NCBI RefSeq assembly: GCF_036013645.1 | Contig: NZ_CP107869.1 | Coordinates: 124,001-188,000, forward strand | Direction: 5' to 3' | Source of the DNA: Streptomyces sp. NBC_00490 | GTDB lineage: Bacteria; Actinomycetota; Actinomycetes; Streptomycetales; Streptomycetaceae | Length of the DNA: 64,000 nt | Shown here: piece after piece, positions 34,482 through 43,276 of the stretch | Position numbering within the stretch: the first letter of the stretch is position 1 | Layout: every line of letters begins with the position of its first letter | Made by a program: the position numbers and the translations under genes | The notes under the pieces: generated by a model | What the model was told of the DNA's origin: nothing | Database searches by the model: none | What the model saw: the letters and a program-made list of their open reading frames with translations, nothing else

Positions 34482-34681
34482 ATGGGGCTCCCCTCCCCTG
34501 GGCGCAGCGGGCAGCACGCCCTCTCCGCGCCGGTGATCAACTGATGGGATCTTCGCACGCGCCGGGTCCAGCCCGTGGCTTATCCGCAGCGGAGAACCCA
34601 CCTGAAGGCGGGCAAGCCAGCGTGCTGCGCCTGAAATCACCGGCTTAAATCTGTCGCTAGTCATTGCTGCCTGCAGGGGTC

Positions 34682-35090
34682 ACCTTGGCGAGGTAGCCAG
34701 CGAGAAGAACACGGTGATCGCGAAAGAACTGCGGGCCAGTACCCGGTCGGTGGAGCGGTGGCGCCGCTCCTGGCGCGAGGGAGGGCGGCAGGCCCTGCGT
34801 CCTTCAGTGCCTGCAAAACGGCCGAAGATCAGCGACAGCGACTTCGCCGTGCTCGAGCCGCTGTTACTGACAGGCGCGATGGCTCAGGGCTGGACGGACG
34901 AGCGGTGGACGCTCTCGCGGGTGCAACTCCTGATCGCGGATCACCTGGGATGTCGTTGTCGATCCGCGGAGTGTGGGAGTTGCTGCGGCGGCACGGTCAT
35001 GTCAGGCGCCTGCGCGACGGGCCATCGAGCGGGACGAAGCGGCGGTGGCCGGCTGGGTGAAGGAGACCTGGCCCCCAAGGTGCTAGCCGT
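34682..35090 (+). pseudogene. IS630-type transposase remnant
   Basis: From about 34690 the frame reads EVASEKNTVIAKELRASTRS and ERWRRSWREGGRQALRP, the HTH part of an IS630 transposase, then QGWTDERWTLSRVQLLI. A frame change near 34945 leads to SIRGVWELLRRHGH, then another to ARRAIERDEAAVAGWVKETW. The catalytic domain is absent. Clearly decayed. Confidence 0.65.
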
Positions 35091-35217
35091 AGCAGCAGGT
35101 GCCGGCGTACCAGGTGCCGATGTCGCTGGTGGAGCCCAGGTGAGTCTCGCCCGGATGCACGCACGCAGAGCAGACGAACGGGGACCAGTCGTAGTCAACC
35201 TGCCAGAATTCCGTCAT
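35083..35217 (-). CDS. Small cysteine-containing protein (44 aa)
   Basis: ATG 35217 (MTEFWQVDYDWSPFVCSACV) overlaps the stop of the frame 35214-35438 by ATGA. It has four Cys residues (CSAC and CC near the end). I do not recognise a family. The coupling supports it, but the location among remnants keeps confidence low. Confidence 0.3.
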   Translation of the reverse strand: MTEFWQVDYDWSPFVCSACVHPGETHLGSTSDIGTWYAGTCCYG

Positions 35218-35438
35218 GCCCCGAAAGCCTGGGTGGTGTCCCGCCACGTGGTGTAGCCGATCAAGGTGCCGAACGCCCAGGTCGCGGCCCCGATCGATTT
35301 TGCCGCACGGCATATTGGGTTTGCGCCGCTGCGACCGGCGAGAACTGCCGGGCACCCCATGGCGGAACACACCTGGCGGGCCGGAGACCGGAGACAGCGG
35401 GTCGTGATCGGGTACACCACGGCCGGGGACGCGACCAA
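35214..35438 (-). CDS. Possible small hydrophobic protein, uncertain
   Basis: A 74-residue frame ending KSIGAATWAFGTLIGYTT and WRDTTQAFGA looks like a short protein with one hydrophobic segment near the C-terminus. Its first part is Cys/Arg-rich and less protein-like, so the start may be wrong or the gene 5'-truncated. Its stop overlaps ATG 35217. Confidence 0.25.
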   Translation of the reverse strand: MVASPAVVYPITTRCLRSPARQVCSAMGCPAVLAGRSGANPICRAAKSIGAATWAFGTLIGYTTWRDTTQAFGA

Positions 35439-35514
35439 AGCCTGCGCGTTTGTGGATTCTTATGCGGGAATTCGCTGGCGCCGCGCTGACCTGGCAGCAA
35501 GAGCCTGCGAGATG

Positions 35515-36738
35515 TCACAGGAACCGGCGGATGGGCTGGACGGCCACTTCACGAGCCCGCTGGAGGACAGAGCGTCTCTTCCACCGGCCCGCCCGGATCA
35601 GTTCACTGGCCGCCGCGTCAGCGTCGAAGTGCTCGTCCAGGGTCGCGGTGAACTCCGGGTCCAGGACGGCGAGCATGACCTCCTCGTCGTGGTCGAGGGA
35701 GCGACGGTTGAAGTTCGTCGAGCCGATGAGGGCGGCGACGCGGTCGACGGTGATGACCTTGGTGTGCATCATCGTCGGCTGGTACTGGTAGATCTTCACC
35801 CCGCACGCGGTGAGGTTCTCGTAAAAGTGCTGCCCGGCGAGCTGGCAGACCCGCTTGTCAGTGTGCGGCCCGGGCAGCACGATCTCCACCTCGACGCCGC
35901 GTCGCGCGGCGGCGCACAGCAGCTCGATGAAGTACGAGTCCGGGGAGAAGTAGGCGGTGGCCAGGCGGAAGCGTTCCTCGGCCGATGCCAGCATCACGTG
36001 TATGAGGGTCTGCATGTCCTGCCAGCCGAAGCTGGCCGAGCCGCGCACCACCTGCACGATCGCGTCCCCCTGCGGGCGGTGGCCGATGAACCGGTCCCTC
36101 TCGTTGAAGAGTTCGTCGTGGCACTCGGCCCAGTTCTGCGCGAACGCGGCGGCGATGCCGTCCACCGCCGGCCCGCGGACCTCGACGTGGGTGTCGCGCC
36201 ACTCGTGCGGGTTGCGGGCGTTTCCGCACCACTCCTGCGCGATCCCCACCCCGCCGGTGAAGGCGGTCTCCTCGTCGACGACGAGGACCTTGCGGTGGCA
36301 GCGGTGGTTCTGCTTGAGCGGGGAGAGGTAGAGCGGCTTGCGGAACCACGCCACCTGCACCCCCGCCCGCTCCATCGCCTCAAGCTGATCCGTCTCGATC
36401 AGCCGGCTGCCGAATCCGTCCAGCAGCAGTCGCACCCTGAGCCCGGCACGGGCGCGCTCAGCGAGGGTCTGGGCGAACTCGCGAGCGATGTCGCCCTTCC
36501 AGTAGACGAAGGTCATCATGTCGACCGTGTGCTCGGCGGACCGGATCGCGGTCAGCATCGCTGGGAATATCTCGTCCCCGTTGCGCAGCACAGTCAACGC
36601 ATTGCCCTCGGTCGCGGCGATCCCGATCAGCCGCTCCAGACGTCTCCGTATCCGCGCCACGCGGTCCTCGGCGGAGGCTTCGCCTGGTGCTCCGGTGAGG
36701 GGCACGGCCGACTCGGGCGGTTCCTGGACACTGGTCAT
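35515..36738 (-). CDS. Phospholipase D-like phosphatidyltransferase (cardiolipin synthase type)
   Basis: Start ATG 36738 (MTSVQEPPESAVPL) with AAGGGA upstream; the frame is open to 37095 but the upstream residues are not protein-like. Two PLD (HxK...D) motifs: HRKVLVVDEETAFTGGVGI at about residue 160 and HTKVITVDRVAALIGSTNFN at about 335. Between are HEWRDTHVEVRGPAV and AYFSPDSYFIELL. No N-terminal membrane segments, unlike the classical Cls, so it resembles the ClsB/C-like PLD synthases or other PLD hydrolases. It would act on phospholipids at the membrane surface. Confidence 0.85.
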   Translation of the reverse strand: MTSVQEPPESAVPLTGAPGEASAEDRVARIRRRLERLIGIAATEGNALTVLRNGDEIFPAMLTAIRSAEHTVDMMTFVYWKGDIAREFAQTLAERARAGLRVRLLLDGFGSRLIETDQLEAMERAGVQVAWFRKPLYLSPLKQNHRCHRKVLVVDEETAFTGGVGIAQEWCGNARNPHEWRDTHVEVRGPAVDGIAAAFAQNWAECHDELFNERDRFIGHRPQGDAIVQVVRGSASFGWQDMQTLIHVMLASAEERFRLATAYFSPDSYFIELLCAAARRGVEVEIVLPGPHTDKRVCQLAGQHFYENLTACGVKIYQYQPTMMHTKVITVDRVAALIGSTNFNRRSLDHDEEVMLAVLDPEFTATLDEHFDADAAASELIRAGRWKRRSVLQRAREVAVQPIRRFL

Positions 36739-36859
36739 GGCATTCCCTTGCCGGAACACGACGAGGAAGCCTTCGGACCGCGATGCCCGGTCCGGCGCGG
36801 GCTGAGCAGCGAGCCGACTGTACCCGGGGCCCCTGGCACCGGACCTGGCGCATGCGCCG

Positions 36860-37309
36860 TGACTGGCGGGGCAGGCGGGGCAGGCAATCGGCGAGCCAGT
36901 CCGCCTGCGCCGCACGACTGCCGCCCCCATCGCCGTCCACCACGTAGGCCAACGCCTCCATGAAGTTAGAACCCAGAGGCCAGAAGCACTTCGGCCCCAC
37001 GGCGATGACGCGACCGCTGGCTGAGATGTACGCAAGGAACTGGCTCGACCACATGCCCAGAGGGCTGCAATTCTCTCCGTGGTGACCAGGGACACGGCTC
37101 GAGGAAACCCTGATCATCAGTTCGCCGAACTCGGCCCAGACCGCTACCGCCACGTCGTTCAGTTCGAACCCGACACCCGTCAGTTGCCGCGTCCAGCCCG
37201 CAATGGCGATCTTGCGATCTGCTCTCCACCCAGCAGCACCAAGCGCGTCCAGCACCGACGGACTGCAAGCCGCCATCCACTCACTGATGTGTTCTATGCG
37301 CCCTCCCAC
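36860..37309 (-). CDS. SUKH-3-like immunity protein, C-terminus uncertain
   Basis: GTG 37309 begins MGGRIEHISEWMAACS. Residues 10-130 resemble SUKH-3 proteins: SPSVLDALGAAGWRADRKIA, LTGVGFELNDVAVAVWAEFGEL, YISASGRVIAVGPKCFWPLG, FMEALAYVVDGDG. The open frame continues into the PLD gene's region to 36458, an implausible overlap, so the C-terminus has probably been altered by a frameshift; the end given is where similarity stops. SUKH-type proteins often serve as immunity factors for toxins. Confidence 0.45.
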
Positions 37310-37379
37310 TCGACACCTCGCTATCAGCCGGTCAGGTCCGAGCGACCCCGACCTCGCTCACATTCGCCAGGGCTGAGCG

Positions 37380-38072
37380 TCACGCCGACGGCCGGGTGAG
37401 CTGGGCGGCCACGGCGTCGAGGACCCACTCCAGGCCGGTCGCGAAGGATGTCTCGGCGTCCACGTCCGTGCCGTCGTACACGGCCTTGGCCAGCGCCGGG
37501 AAGCGGCCCGTGGCCAACACTCTCGTCAAGTGCGGGCCACGGGCGCGTTGCCAGTCGTGCTTGGACATGCCCGTGGAACGCTCGGCCCGCAGATTCGTGA
37601 TCTCGCGCCTGATCGCGCCCGTGAAGTAGGCGCTGACAGTCTCCACGGCGCGCATGACAGTGTCGATGTCGGCAAGGCCGTCGAGGGCCGACAGGGTGGA
37701 CTCGGCCACGGCGAGGCCGTTCGGACCCAGGGCCGGGCGGCCGCCGAGCAGGTCGGCCAGCCATTCATGACGGAGGGCGGCCTGCCTGGTGCGGTGGGCG
37801 AGGACGCGCAGCGCCTCCCGCCAGTCGCCGGGCTGCTCCTCGGGGAGGATCTCGGCCTGGACCTTGTCCACCATGAGGTCGAACAGCTCCTCCTTGGTGG
37901 AGATGTATCCGTACAGCCGCATCGGGCCGGCCTCCAACCGGGCGGCGACCTTACGCAACGACACCGCCGCAAGGCCGCCCTCGTCGGCCAGCGCGATGGC
38001 GGCGGCGACGATCCGCTCCCGGTCGAGCGGCACGGGGCGAGTCGGCGGCTCCGGCCGGTCCCACACGGTCAT
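37380..38072 (-). CDS. TetR/AcrR-family repressor
   Basis: Start ATG 38072 (MTVWDRPEP) has GGAG 5 bases upstream; GTG 38078 is an alternative. The N-terminal HTH reads LDRERIVAAAIALADEGGLAAVSLRKVAARLEAGPMRLYGYI. The C-terminal ligand-binding part (residues 70-225) resembles the TetR_C type (LAHRTRQAALRHEWLADLLGG, VETVSAYFTGAIRREITNL, FATGLEWVLDAV). It is divergent from the FAD monooxygenase with three palindromic repeats between them, so it likely represses itself and that gene. Confidence 0.88.
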   Translation of the reverse strand: MTVWDRPEPPTRPVPLDRERIVAAAIALADEGGLAAVSLRKVAARLEAGPMRLYGYISTKEELFDLMVDKVQAEILPEEQPGDWREALRVLAHRTRQAALRHEWLADLLGGRPALGPNGLAVAESTLSALDGLADIDTVMRAVETVSAYFTGAIRREITNLRAERSTGMSKHDWQRARGPHLTRVLATGRFPALAKAVYDGTDVDAETSFATGLEWVLDAVAAQLTRPSA

Positions 38073-38090
38073 GATCACTCCGAACTATTG

Positions 38091-38140
38091 CGATGTATCG
38101 ACTGTTGCGATGCATCGTAGCGAGCAAATACAGTGTATCG
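38091..38140. promoter_or_regulatory. Repeated palindromic TetR operators between divergent genes
   Basis: CGATGTATCG (38091-38100) and CGATGCATCG (38108-38117) are near-perfect palindromes, and CAGTGTATCG (38131-38140) is a third half-matching copy. They are spaced about 17-23 bases, in the 70-base gap between the TetR gene and the monooxygenase. A TATA-like AATACAGTGT may be part of a -10 region. Confidence 0.7.
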
Positions 38141-38142
38141 AC

Positions 38143-39258
38143 ATGAGACATCGTATCGCTGTGGTCGGGAGCGGCCCCGCCGGCCTTACCTTCGCCCGCG
38201 TCCTGCACCGTCATGGTCACGCCGCCACCGTCCTTGAACGCGATCCCGCCCCCGACGCCCGCCCCCCGGGCGGCACGCTGGACCTGCACGAAGGGCTGGG
38301 CCAGCTGGCGCTGGACAAGGCAGGGCTGCTGTCGGAGTTCCAGGCGCTGTCCCGTCCCGAGGGGCAGGCCATGCGCATCCTGGACACGGACGGGACCGTG
38401 CTTCGCGACTGGCAACCCCGTCCAGATGTCCGGGCCAATCCCGAGATCGACCGCGGGCAACTCCGTGACCTGCTGCTCGGCCCTCTCGACGTCCAGTGGG
38501 GCCGGGGTGTGACGGAGGTAGTGCCGGGAAGCCGGGATGGCGTGCTGGTCCATTTCGCGGACGGGCGCCAGGAGACGTTCAACCTCGTGGTCGGCGCGGA
38601 CGGCGCCTGGTCCCGGGTCCGCCCGGCGGTCTCGTCCGTGACGCCGCAGTACACCGGCGTCACCTATGTCGAGACCTCCCTGGACGACATCGACACCCGC
38701 CGCCCCGACCTCGCCCGGTTGATCGGCGACGGTTCCCTGGCTGTGTACGGCGTGAACCGAAGCCTCGTCGCCCAGCGCAACAGCGGCGGCCACGTCAAGG
38801 TGTACGCCAAGTTCCGCGCGCCGCTGGACTGGCACAAGAACCTGGACCTGGCCGTCGAGGCCGTGCGATCGAGCCTGCTGGCGCTGTTCGACGGCTGGGC
38901 TGCTCCCGTCCTCGACCTGCTCCACTACGGCACCGCTTTCGTCCACCGCCCCCTTTACGTCCTGCCCGTGTCCCACACCTGGACCCACGTCCCCGGGGTG
39001 ACGCTACTGGGCGATGCCGCCCATCTGATGCCCCCATTGGGGGCGGGCGCGAACCTCGCGATGCTGGAAGGCGCCGAACTCGCCGAGTCCATCGCCACCG
39101 GCCCTTCAGATCTGGACGAGGCCCTCCGCGCCTTCGAGGAACAGATGTGGGCACGGGCCAGCAGGTGGGCGAAGATCACGACGGCCGGTCTGGAACGCCT
39201 CGTGAGCCCGGACCCCGCCGAAGCCCTCGCCCTCTTCGACCAGGTCCAGCCATCCTGA
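38143..39258 (+). CDS. FAD-dependent monooxygenase (TetX/RdmE-like aromatic hydroxylase)
   Basis: ATG 38143 (MRHRIAVVGSGPAGLTFAR) fits the Rossmann GxGxxG FAD-binding start. Other family motifs: ATVLERDP, DRGQLRDLLLGPL, the DG motif VVGADGAWSRVRP, and GVTLLGDAAHLMPPLGAGANLAMLEGAELA near residue 285. The 371-residue length is normal for class A flavoprotein monooxygenases. It would hydroxylate a small aromatic or antibiotic-like substrate using NAD(P)H and oxygen. The divergent TetR gene suggests ligand-induced expression and a detoxification role. Confidence 0.85.
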   Translation: MRHRIAVVGSGPAGLTFARVLHRHGHAATVLERDPAPDARPPGGTLDLHEGLGQLALDKAGLLSEFQALSRPEGQAMRILDTDGTVLRDWQPRPDVRANPEIDRGQLRDLLLGPLDVQWGRGVTEVVPGSRDGVLVHFADGRQETFNLVVGADGAWSRVRPAVSSVTPQYTGVTYVETSLDDIDTRRPDLARLIGDGSLAVYGVNRSLVAQRNSGGHVKVYAKFRAPLDWHKNLDLAVEAVRSSLLALFDGWAAPVLDLLHYGTAFVHRPLYVLPVSHTWTHVPGVTLLGDAAHLMPPLGAGANLAMLEGAELAESIATGPSDLDEALRAFEEQMWARASRWAKITTAGLERLVSPDPAEALALFDQVQPS

Positions 39259-39549
39259 CTGCCAAGCGCGAGAGCACCAGAACTGCAAAACCACCGTTAG
39301 ACGAACGCACGGATGCCTGCACCGAACACAGCCCTCAGCCCGCTACTGCCCAAAGCCGGTCCGATCCTCCTCGCGGGCCTGTTCGAGAAGTCGGGCTTCG
39401 AGATCGGCGATGCGCTTCTCGGCGATCGGCGCCCGCTCCAACCTGCGGCTTCGAGTCGCTCCTGGAGTGAACGGTGTTGTCGGTGCCGGGAGTGTCCGGG
39501 CCGGCCGGTCGCGGCCCGTCCGGCTCGGCCGGGCCGGACACCGCGGCTG

Positions 39550-40148
39550 ACAGCCAAGTACTGGCTGCACGTGTTCACCGAGCTGAAGAACCGCGGCCTG
39601 GACGACGTGCTCATGCTTGTCTGCGACGGGCTCAAAGGACTCCCCGAGGCCGTGGAGACCATCTGGCCACGCACAATCGTCCAGACGTGCGTCGTTCACC
39701 TGCTGCGCAATTCGTTCCGATACGCCGCCCGCCAGGACTGGGACAAGGTCGCAGGAGCTCTCAAACGCGTCTACACCGCACCCAGCGAGGACGCCGCGAC
39801 GGAGCGGTTCCTGGAGTTCCAGGAATCCTGGGGCCGGAAGTATCCGGCGATCGTGAAGCTGTGGTCGGATGCCTGGGCCGAGTTCGTGCCCTTCCTCCTT
39901 CGACGTCGAGATACGCAAGGTCGTCTGCAGCACGAACGCGATCGAGAGCGTCAACGCACGCATCCGCAGGTCCGTCCGCGCCCGCGGGCACTTCCCCCAC
40001 GAGGCCGCGCCCTCAAGTGCATCTACATGGCCTGATGAGCCTGGATCCGACGGGCAAGGGCCGCAAGCGGTGGACCATGCGCTGGAAAGCACCTCTCAAC
40101 GCGTTCCAGATCGCTTTCGAGTGCCGCCTGATCCCGAGCAACAACTGA
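39550..40148 (+). pseudogene. IS256-family (mutator) transposase remnant
   Basis: Starting near 39550 the frame reads YWLHVFTELKNRGLDDVLML, GLKGLPEAVETIWP, TIVQTCVVHLLRNSFRYAA, all typical of mutator transposases. At about 39895 the frame changes to SFDVEIRKVVCSTNAIESVNARIRRS-type sequence, and again near 40010 to ALKCIYMA and LMSLDPTGKGRKRW. The N-terminal half is missing. Several indels make it inactive. Confidence 0.8.
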
Positions 40149-40341
40149 CCACCGAACAACCAAGATCAGCCGTTAAAGTTAAATTGACACACCCCACCCC
40201 TGGACGAAGTCATCGTCCAACTGGTCGCGCAGTTGCGGGGGTTCCGGCCCGTCATCGTGGTCTTCCCTGTCAAGTTCTTCTGTTCAGCTTCTGGACGCCC
40301 GTGGCTTCACGTAGCTTTTCGCCGCTGCGAAGATCACTGCC

Positions 40342-41877
40342 ATGACCATCTCGTTCCGCATCCATCGAATCCTCGGTGACCGGCCCTTCGCCGAGGTCGG
40401 TGATCCAGTCCTCGCCGTCGACGACGAGCGCCGCGGCTTGTTGGCAGTGGCAGGCACACACGTGGCGGTGGCGGGCGTCCCCGACTTCGGCAGCATCGCG
40501 CCTGTCGGTGTCTACGAGACCGGCAATCTGGCTTGCCGGGCCCTTCTCCGTGCGCGGTATCCGGTACATGCTATGGCTTTCCATCCCCGGCTCCCCCTGC
40601 TTGCCGTCGGTACAGGCGGCTACGACGGCGGTTTCTTCTTCGAAGGGGAACTGCTCCTTCTGGACCTGGAAACAGGCAGGAGCACATCGCTCATAGAGCA
40701 CGAACTCGGCCGCCAGGTCCTGGGCCTGGAGTGGCTCAGCGAGCAGGAACTACGCGTACTGATGGCGCCGTATGACGACTGGCAGGACGAAGACGCGCGG
40801 AATGAGGGGCACGTTGCGGTAGTGCGCCGGCCCGACTGGAGGGCCGTACCGCCCCGGTCGCTCACCGAGCACGACTTGACCGGACCACGAATAGCGGCCC
40901 CGCGCACCGATCGTCGAGAAGAAGCACGTCAGGCGGTCTCCATCCTGAGTAGCGAATGGGACCCGCGTCGCAACGTCCGCGCAGTCGAGGAGCTGTCCGA
41001 CGGCAGGATCGTGGCGACCCTCGACGGGATCCAGTTGGAAGCCTGGTTGCCCTCAGGACAGCGACAATGGGCTGTTCAGGACGACGGTGGCGGCCGCGAC
41101 CTTGTCGTAGCCGCAGATGAGCGATCGGCCTGGGTCGGCCTGATGCGGCCCCCATGGCAGGAACACGCTCAGGCCGTGGTTCGACTGGCGCTCCAGGACG
41201 GGGCGCGGCTCGACCGCTTCACTCCGACCGGCGGCGCGGTGTCCCTGGTGCGATGTGCTGACGGCCTACCCGCCCTTGCACCCGCCGGCAGGAACGGAGC
41301 GCGAAGCAGATTGCGTATCCGGCGTGGCAGCCGGGTCTACTTCCGGGAAAGTGTCCCCAGGAAAAACGGACAGAAAGCCGGATCAGGTGAAACCTGGCTC
41401 GCGGCAGTGGAACCGAAGAGCAAACCGGTCGCCGAACGTCCGCGTGAGCCCAGTAAGGCGGAGATCCGTCGCCTGTCTCCCTACTCCTGGAATCCTGGCG
41501 AGACACATTTCGCAGGTCCCGGCGTGGAGACCGCAGACGGCGACCTGATCCATGCCGGCACTGTCTACCACGCCCACGGATTGCAGCCAGGTGGATCGTT
41601 CGTCGTACGGCGCACAGTGGCCGCAGAGAAGCCGCCATGGGTATTCCGGACAGACCGGAAAGCCACGGACCTCGACTGCGACACGGAATCCGTCTACGTC
41701 ACATACGACGACGGCGAGCTCGTCATACTCGATCTCCATGACGGCAACGTCCGCTGGCGCCAACACCTGGTTGTGGCCGAAGTGCCCGTCGTGGCGACCG
41801 CGCTGACCGTCACCGAACCCGGCCGCCTGCTCATCGGTACCACTGACGGACGACTCCTGGACTGCTCGACCTTCTAA
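40342..41877 (+). CDS. Beta-propeller-like hypothetical protein (511 aa)
   Basis: ATG 40342 starts a 511-residue protein with repeating beta-rich units typical of WD40/PQQ propellers: MAFHPRLPLLAVGTGGYDGG, LLLLDLETGRSTSLIEHE, GRIVATLDGIQLEAW, and the end GELVILDLHDGNVRWRQHL, LLIGTTDGRLLDCSTF. No signal peptide is visible, so probably cytoplasmic. No enzymatic motif is seen. It lies between two transposase remnants with no obvious operon partner. Function unknown. Confidence 0.7.
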   Translation: MTISFRIHRILGDRPFAEVGDPVLAVDDERRGLLAVAGTHVAVAGVPDFGSIAPVGVYETGNLACRALLRARYPVHAMAFHPRLPLLAVGTGGYDGGFFFEGELLLLDLETGRSTSLIEHELGRQVLGLEWLSEQELRVLMAPYDDWQDEDARNEGHVAVVRRPDWRAVPPRSLTEHDLTGPRIAAPRTDRREEARQAVSILSSEWDPRRNVRAVEELSDGRIVATLDGIQLEAWLPSGQRQWAVQDDGGGRDLVVAADERSAWVGLMRPPWQEHAQAVVRLALQDGARLDRFTPTGGAVSLVRCADGLPALAPAGRNGARSRLRIRRGSRVYFRESVPRKNGQKAGSGETWLAAVEPKSKPVAERPREPSKAEIRRLSPYSWNPGETHFAGPGVETADGDLIHAGTVYHAHGLQPGGSFVVRRTVAAEKPPWVFRTDRKATDLDCDTESVYVTYDDGELVILDLHDGNVRWRQHLVVAEVPVVATALTVTEPGRLLIGTTDGRLLDCSTF

Positions 41878-41934
41878 GCGGTCTGGGTGATGTCGGCTGC
41901 GGTGTGTGGGCAGGCGTCCTGCGGGAGGGACGCG

Positions 41935-42380
41935 ATGCCGAAGAACCTCCATGTCGAGCTGACCGATGATCAGCGTCGTGACCTGCGTGAGCTATTGGGC
42001 CGACGCGGCCTGGCCCGGCATACCCGGCTGCGTGCGGACTGCGTCCGGCTGCTCGACTGGGGAAGGACGGTGACCGAGGTCGACGACCTGCTGGAGTGCA
42101 ACCCGGTCACTGTCCGTGGCGCTGTCCACCGCTTCGAGAAGGGCGGGCTGGACGCGCTGCCGGACGCGCCCCGGCCCGGTCGGCACGCCAGGATCCTGAA
42201 TCCCGAGGACCGCGCCGAGCTGGTCGACCCGCTGGACGGATCGGCCGCCGCAGGGGTCGTCACCTGGACCACCCCGCCCTGCGTGACTGGCTCCGCGACG
42301 AGCAGGGTGTGGAAACCTCCGCGGCCAAGGAGGCTTGCTGAGGTGGCCCAGCCCGCTGGAATCAGGCTTGCCCAAGGAGC
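41935..42380 (+). pseudogene. HTH/IS630-type transposase remnant
   Basis: ATG 41935 begins MPKNLHVELTDDQRRDLREL, followed by HTRLRADCVRLLDWGRTVTE and PVTVRGAVHRFEKGGLDALP: a two-HTH N-terminus of a short IS630-type transposase. A frame change near 42275 separates WTTP from ALRDWLRDEQGVE. The DDE domain is missing. Decayed. Confidence 0.6.
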
Positions 42381-42403
42381 GTGGGCGACGCGCTGACCCG
42401 CCG

Positions 42404-42520
42404 TCAGTGGTCCCGGTCGCCTGCCACCGCATCGACCGCGAATCCGACGACGAAGCTGGTGACGGCGAACAGCACCAGCATGATCACCCACAAACCGGCA
42501 GCGAGCACGCCCACGCCCAT
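42404..42520 (-). CDS. Possible 38-aa membrane peptide
   Basis: From ATG 42520 the minus strand encodes MGVGVLAAGLWVIMLVLFAV followed by TSFVVGFAVDAVAGDRDH and a stop. It is one strong hydrophobic segment with a charged tail. No clear ribosome-binding site. It may be a real small membrane protein or chance. Confidence 0.3.
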   Translation of the reverse strand: MGVGVLAAGLWVIMLVLFAVTSFVVGFAVDAVAGDRDH

Positions 42521-42689
42521 CGGCAGGGACCGCAGCAGAATCCTCCGCGTGCTCGTACGTGCCTGCTCATCTCTGCTCTCGGAACGAGCCCATCATCCTG
42601 ACGACCTTGATCTTGCGCCAGTTTCGGGTCGTTCTACCCAGCCCAGTGCCGACGAGGCAGTAACGGGCGGCGACCCGCAAGACACGTGA

Positions 42690-43232
42690 GAACGCCGCAC
42701 GCCGCGCAAACGGGGAGACTGGCGTCTCCTATGCCGGGGAGCTGTCCGAGAGCCGCATGGAGGCACTCAACGAGATCGACTCCGGGTGGGCGCCGGAGGG
42801 GTGGGAGATCAGCTGGCAGCGCAGCTACCGGTTGTTGCTCGCGCACATGCAGGCAGGCGGGCCGCGTCCGGCCGGGCCATCGTCGTCCGGAGCAAGGACC
42901 TCGGAGTGTGGCTCGCCGGCCAAACGGCTGGATGGGACAAGCTGACACCGGCCCAGCACTACCTCCTCGAGAGTCCCGGTGTCGACCCCGAGCATGGACC
43001 AAAGCTCCGGCCGGTGAGGAAGTCCCAGGATGAGCTGTGGGAACGCGCCATGACCGCCGCACAACAGTTCCACGCCCGCGAAGGACACCTCCGCGTACCC
43101 CGCCAGCACCGGGAGGACGTCGACGGCGAGCTGCTCGGGCTGGGGTCGTTCGTCGCCAACGCCGGCCCCCGGGCCGCCAAACTGAGTGCGGAACGCCGTG
43201 AGGCTCTCAGCGCGTTGGACATGCGCTGGTAG
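42690..43232 (+). pseudogene. Helicase-associated-domain protein remnant
   Basis: Two frames join to a helicase-associated repeat protein: MEALNEIDSGWAPEGWEISW in one frame and, after about 42870, LGVWLAGQTAGWDKLTPAQHYLL, SQDELWERAMTAAQQFHAREGHLRVP, ALSALDMRW in another. The Trp/aromatic-rich units are typical of the HA domain. The upstream helicase part is missing. Frameshifted, so considered non-functional. Confidence 0.6.
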
Positions 43233-43276
43233 ACGGTGCAGGGCGGCAGAACACAGGACTGATTTCATTCACCCGC

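Noticed and set aside
39343..40092. 249-codon minus-strand frame
   Set aside because: Antisense to the IS256 remnant; only its last 30 residues look coiled-coil-like, which is not enough to call a gene.
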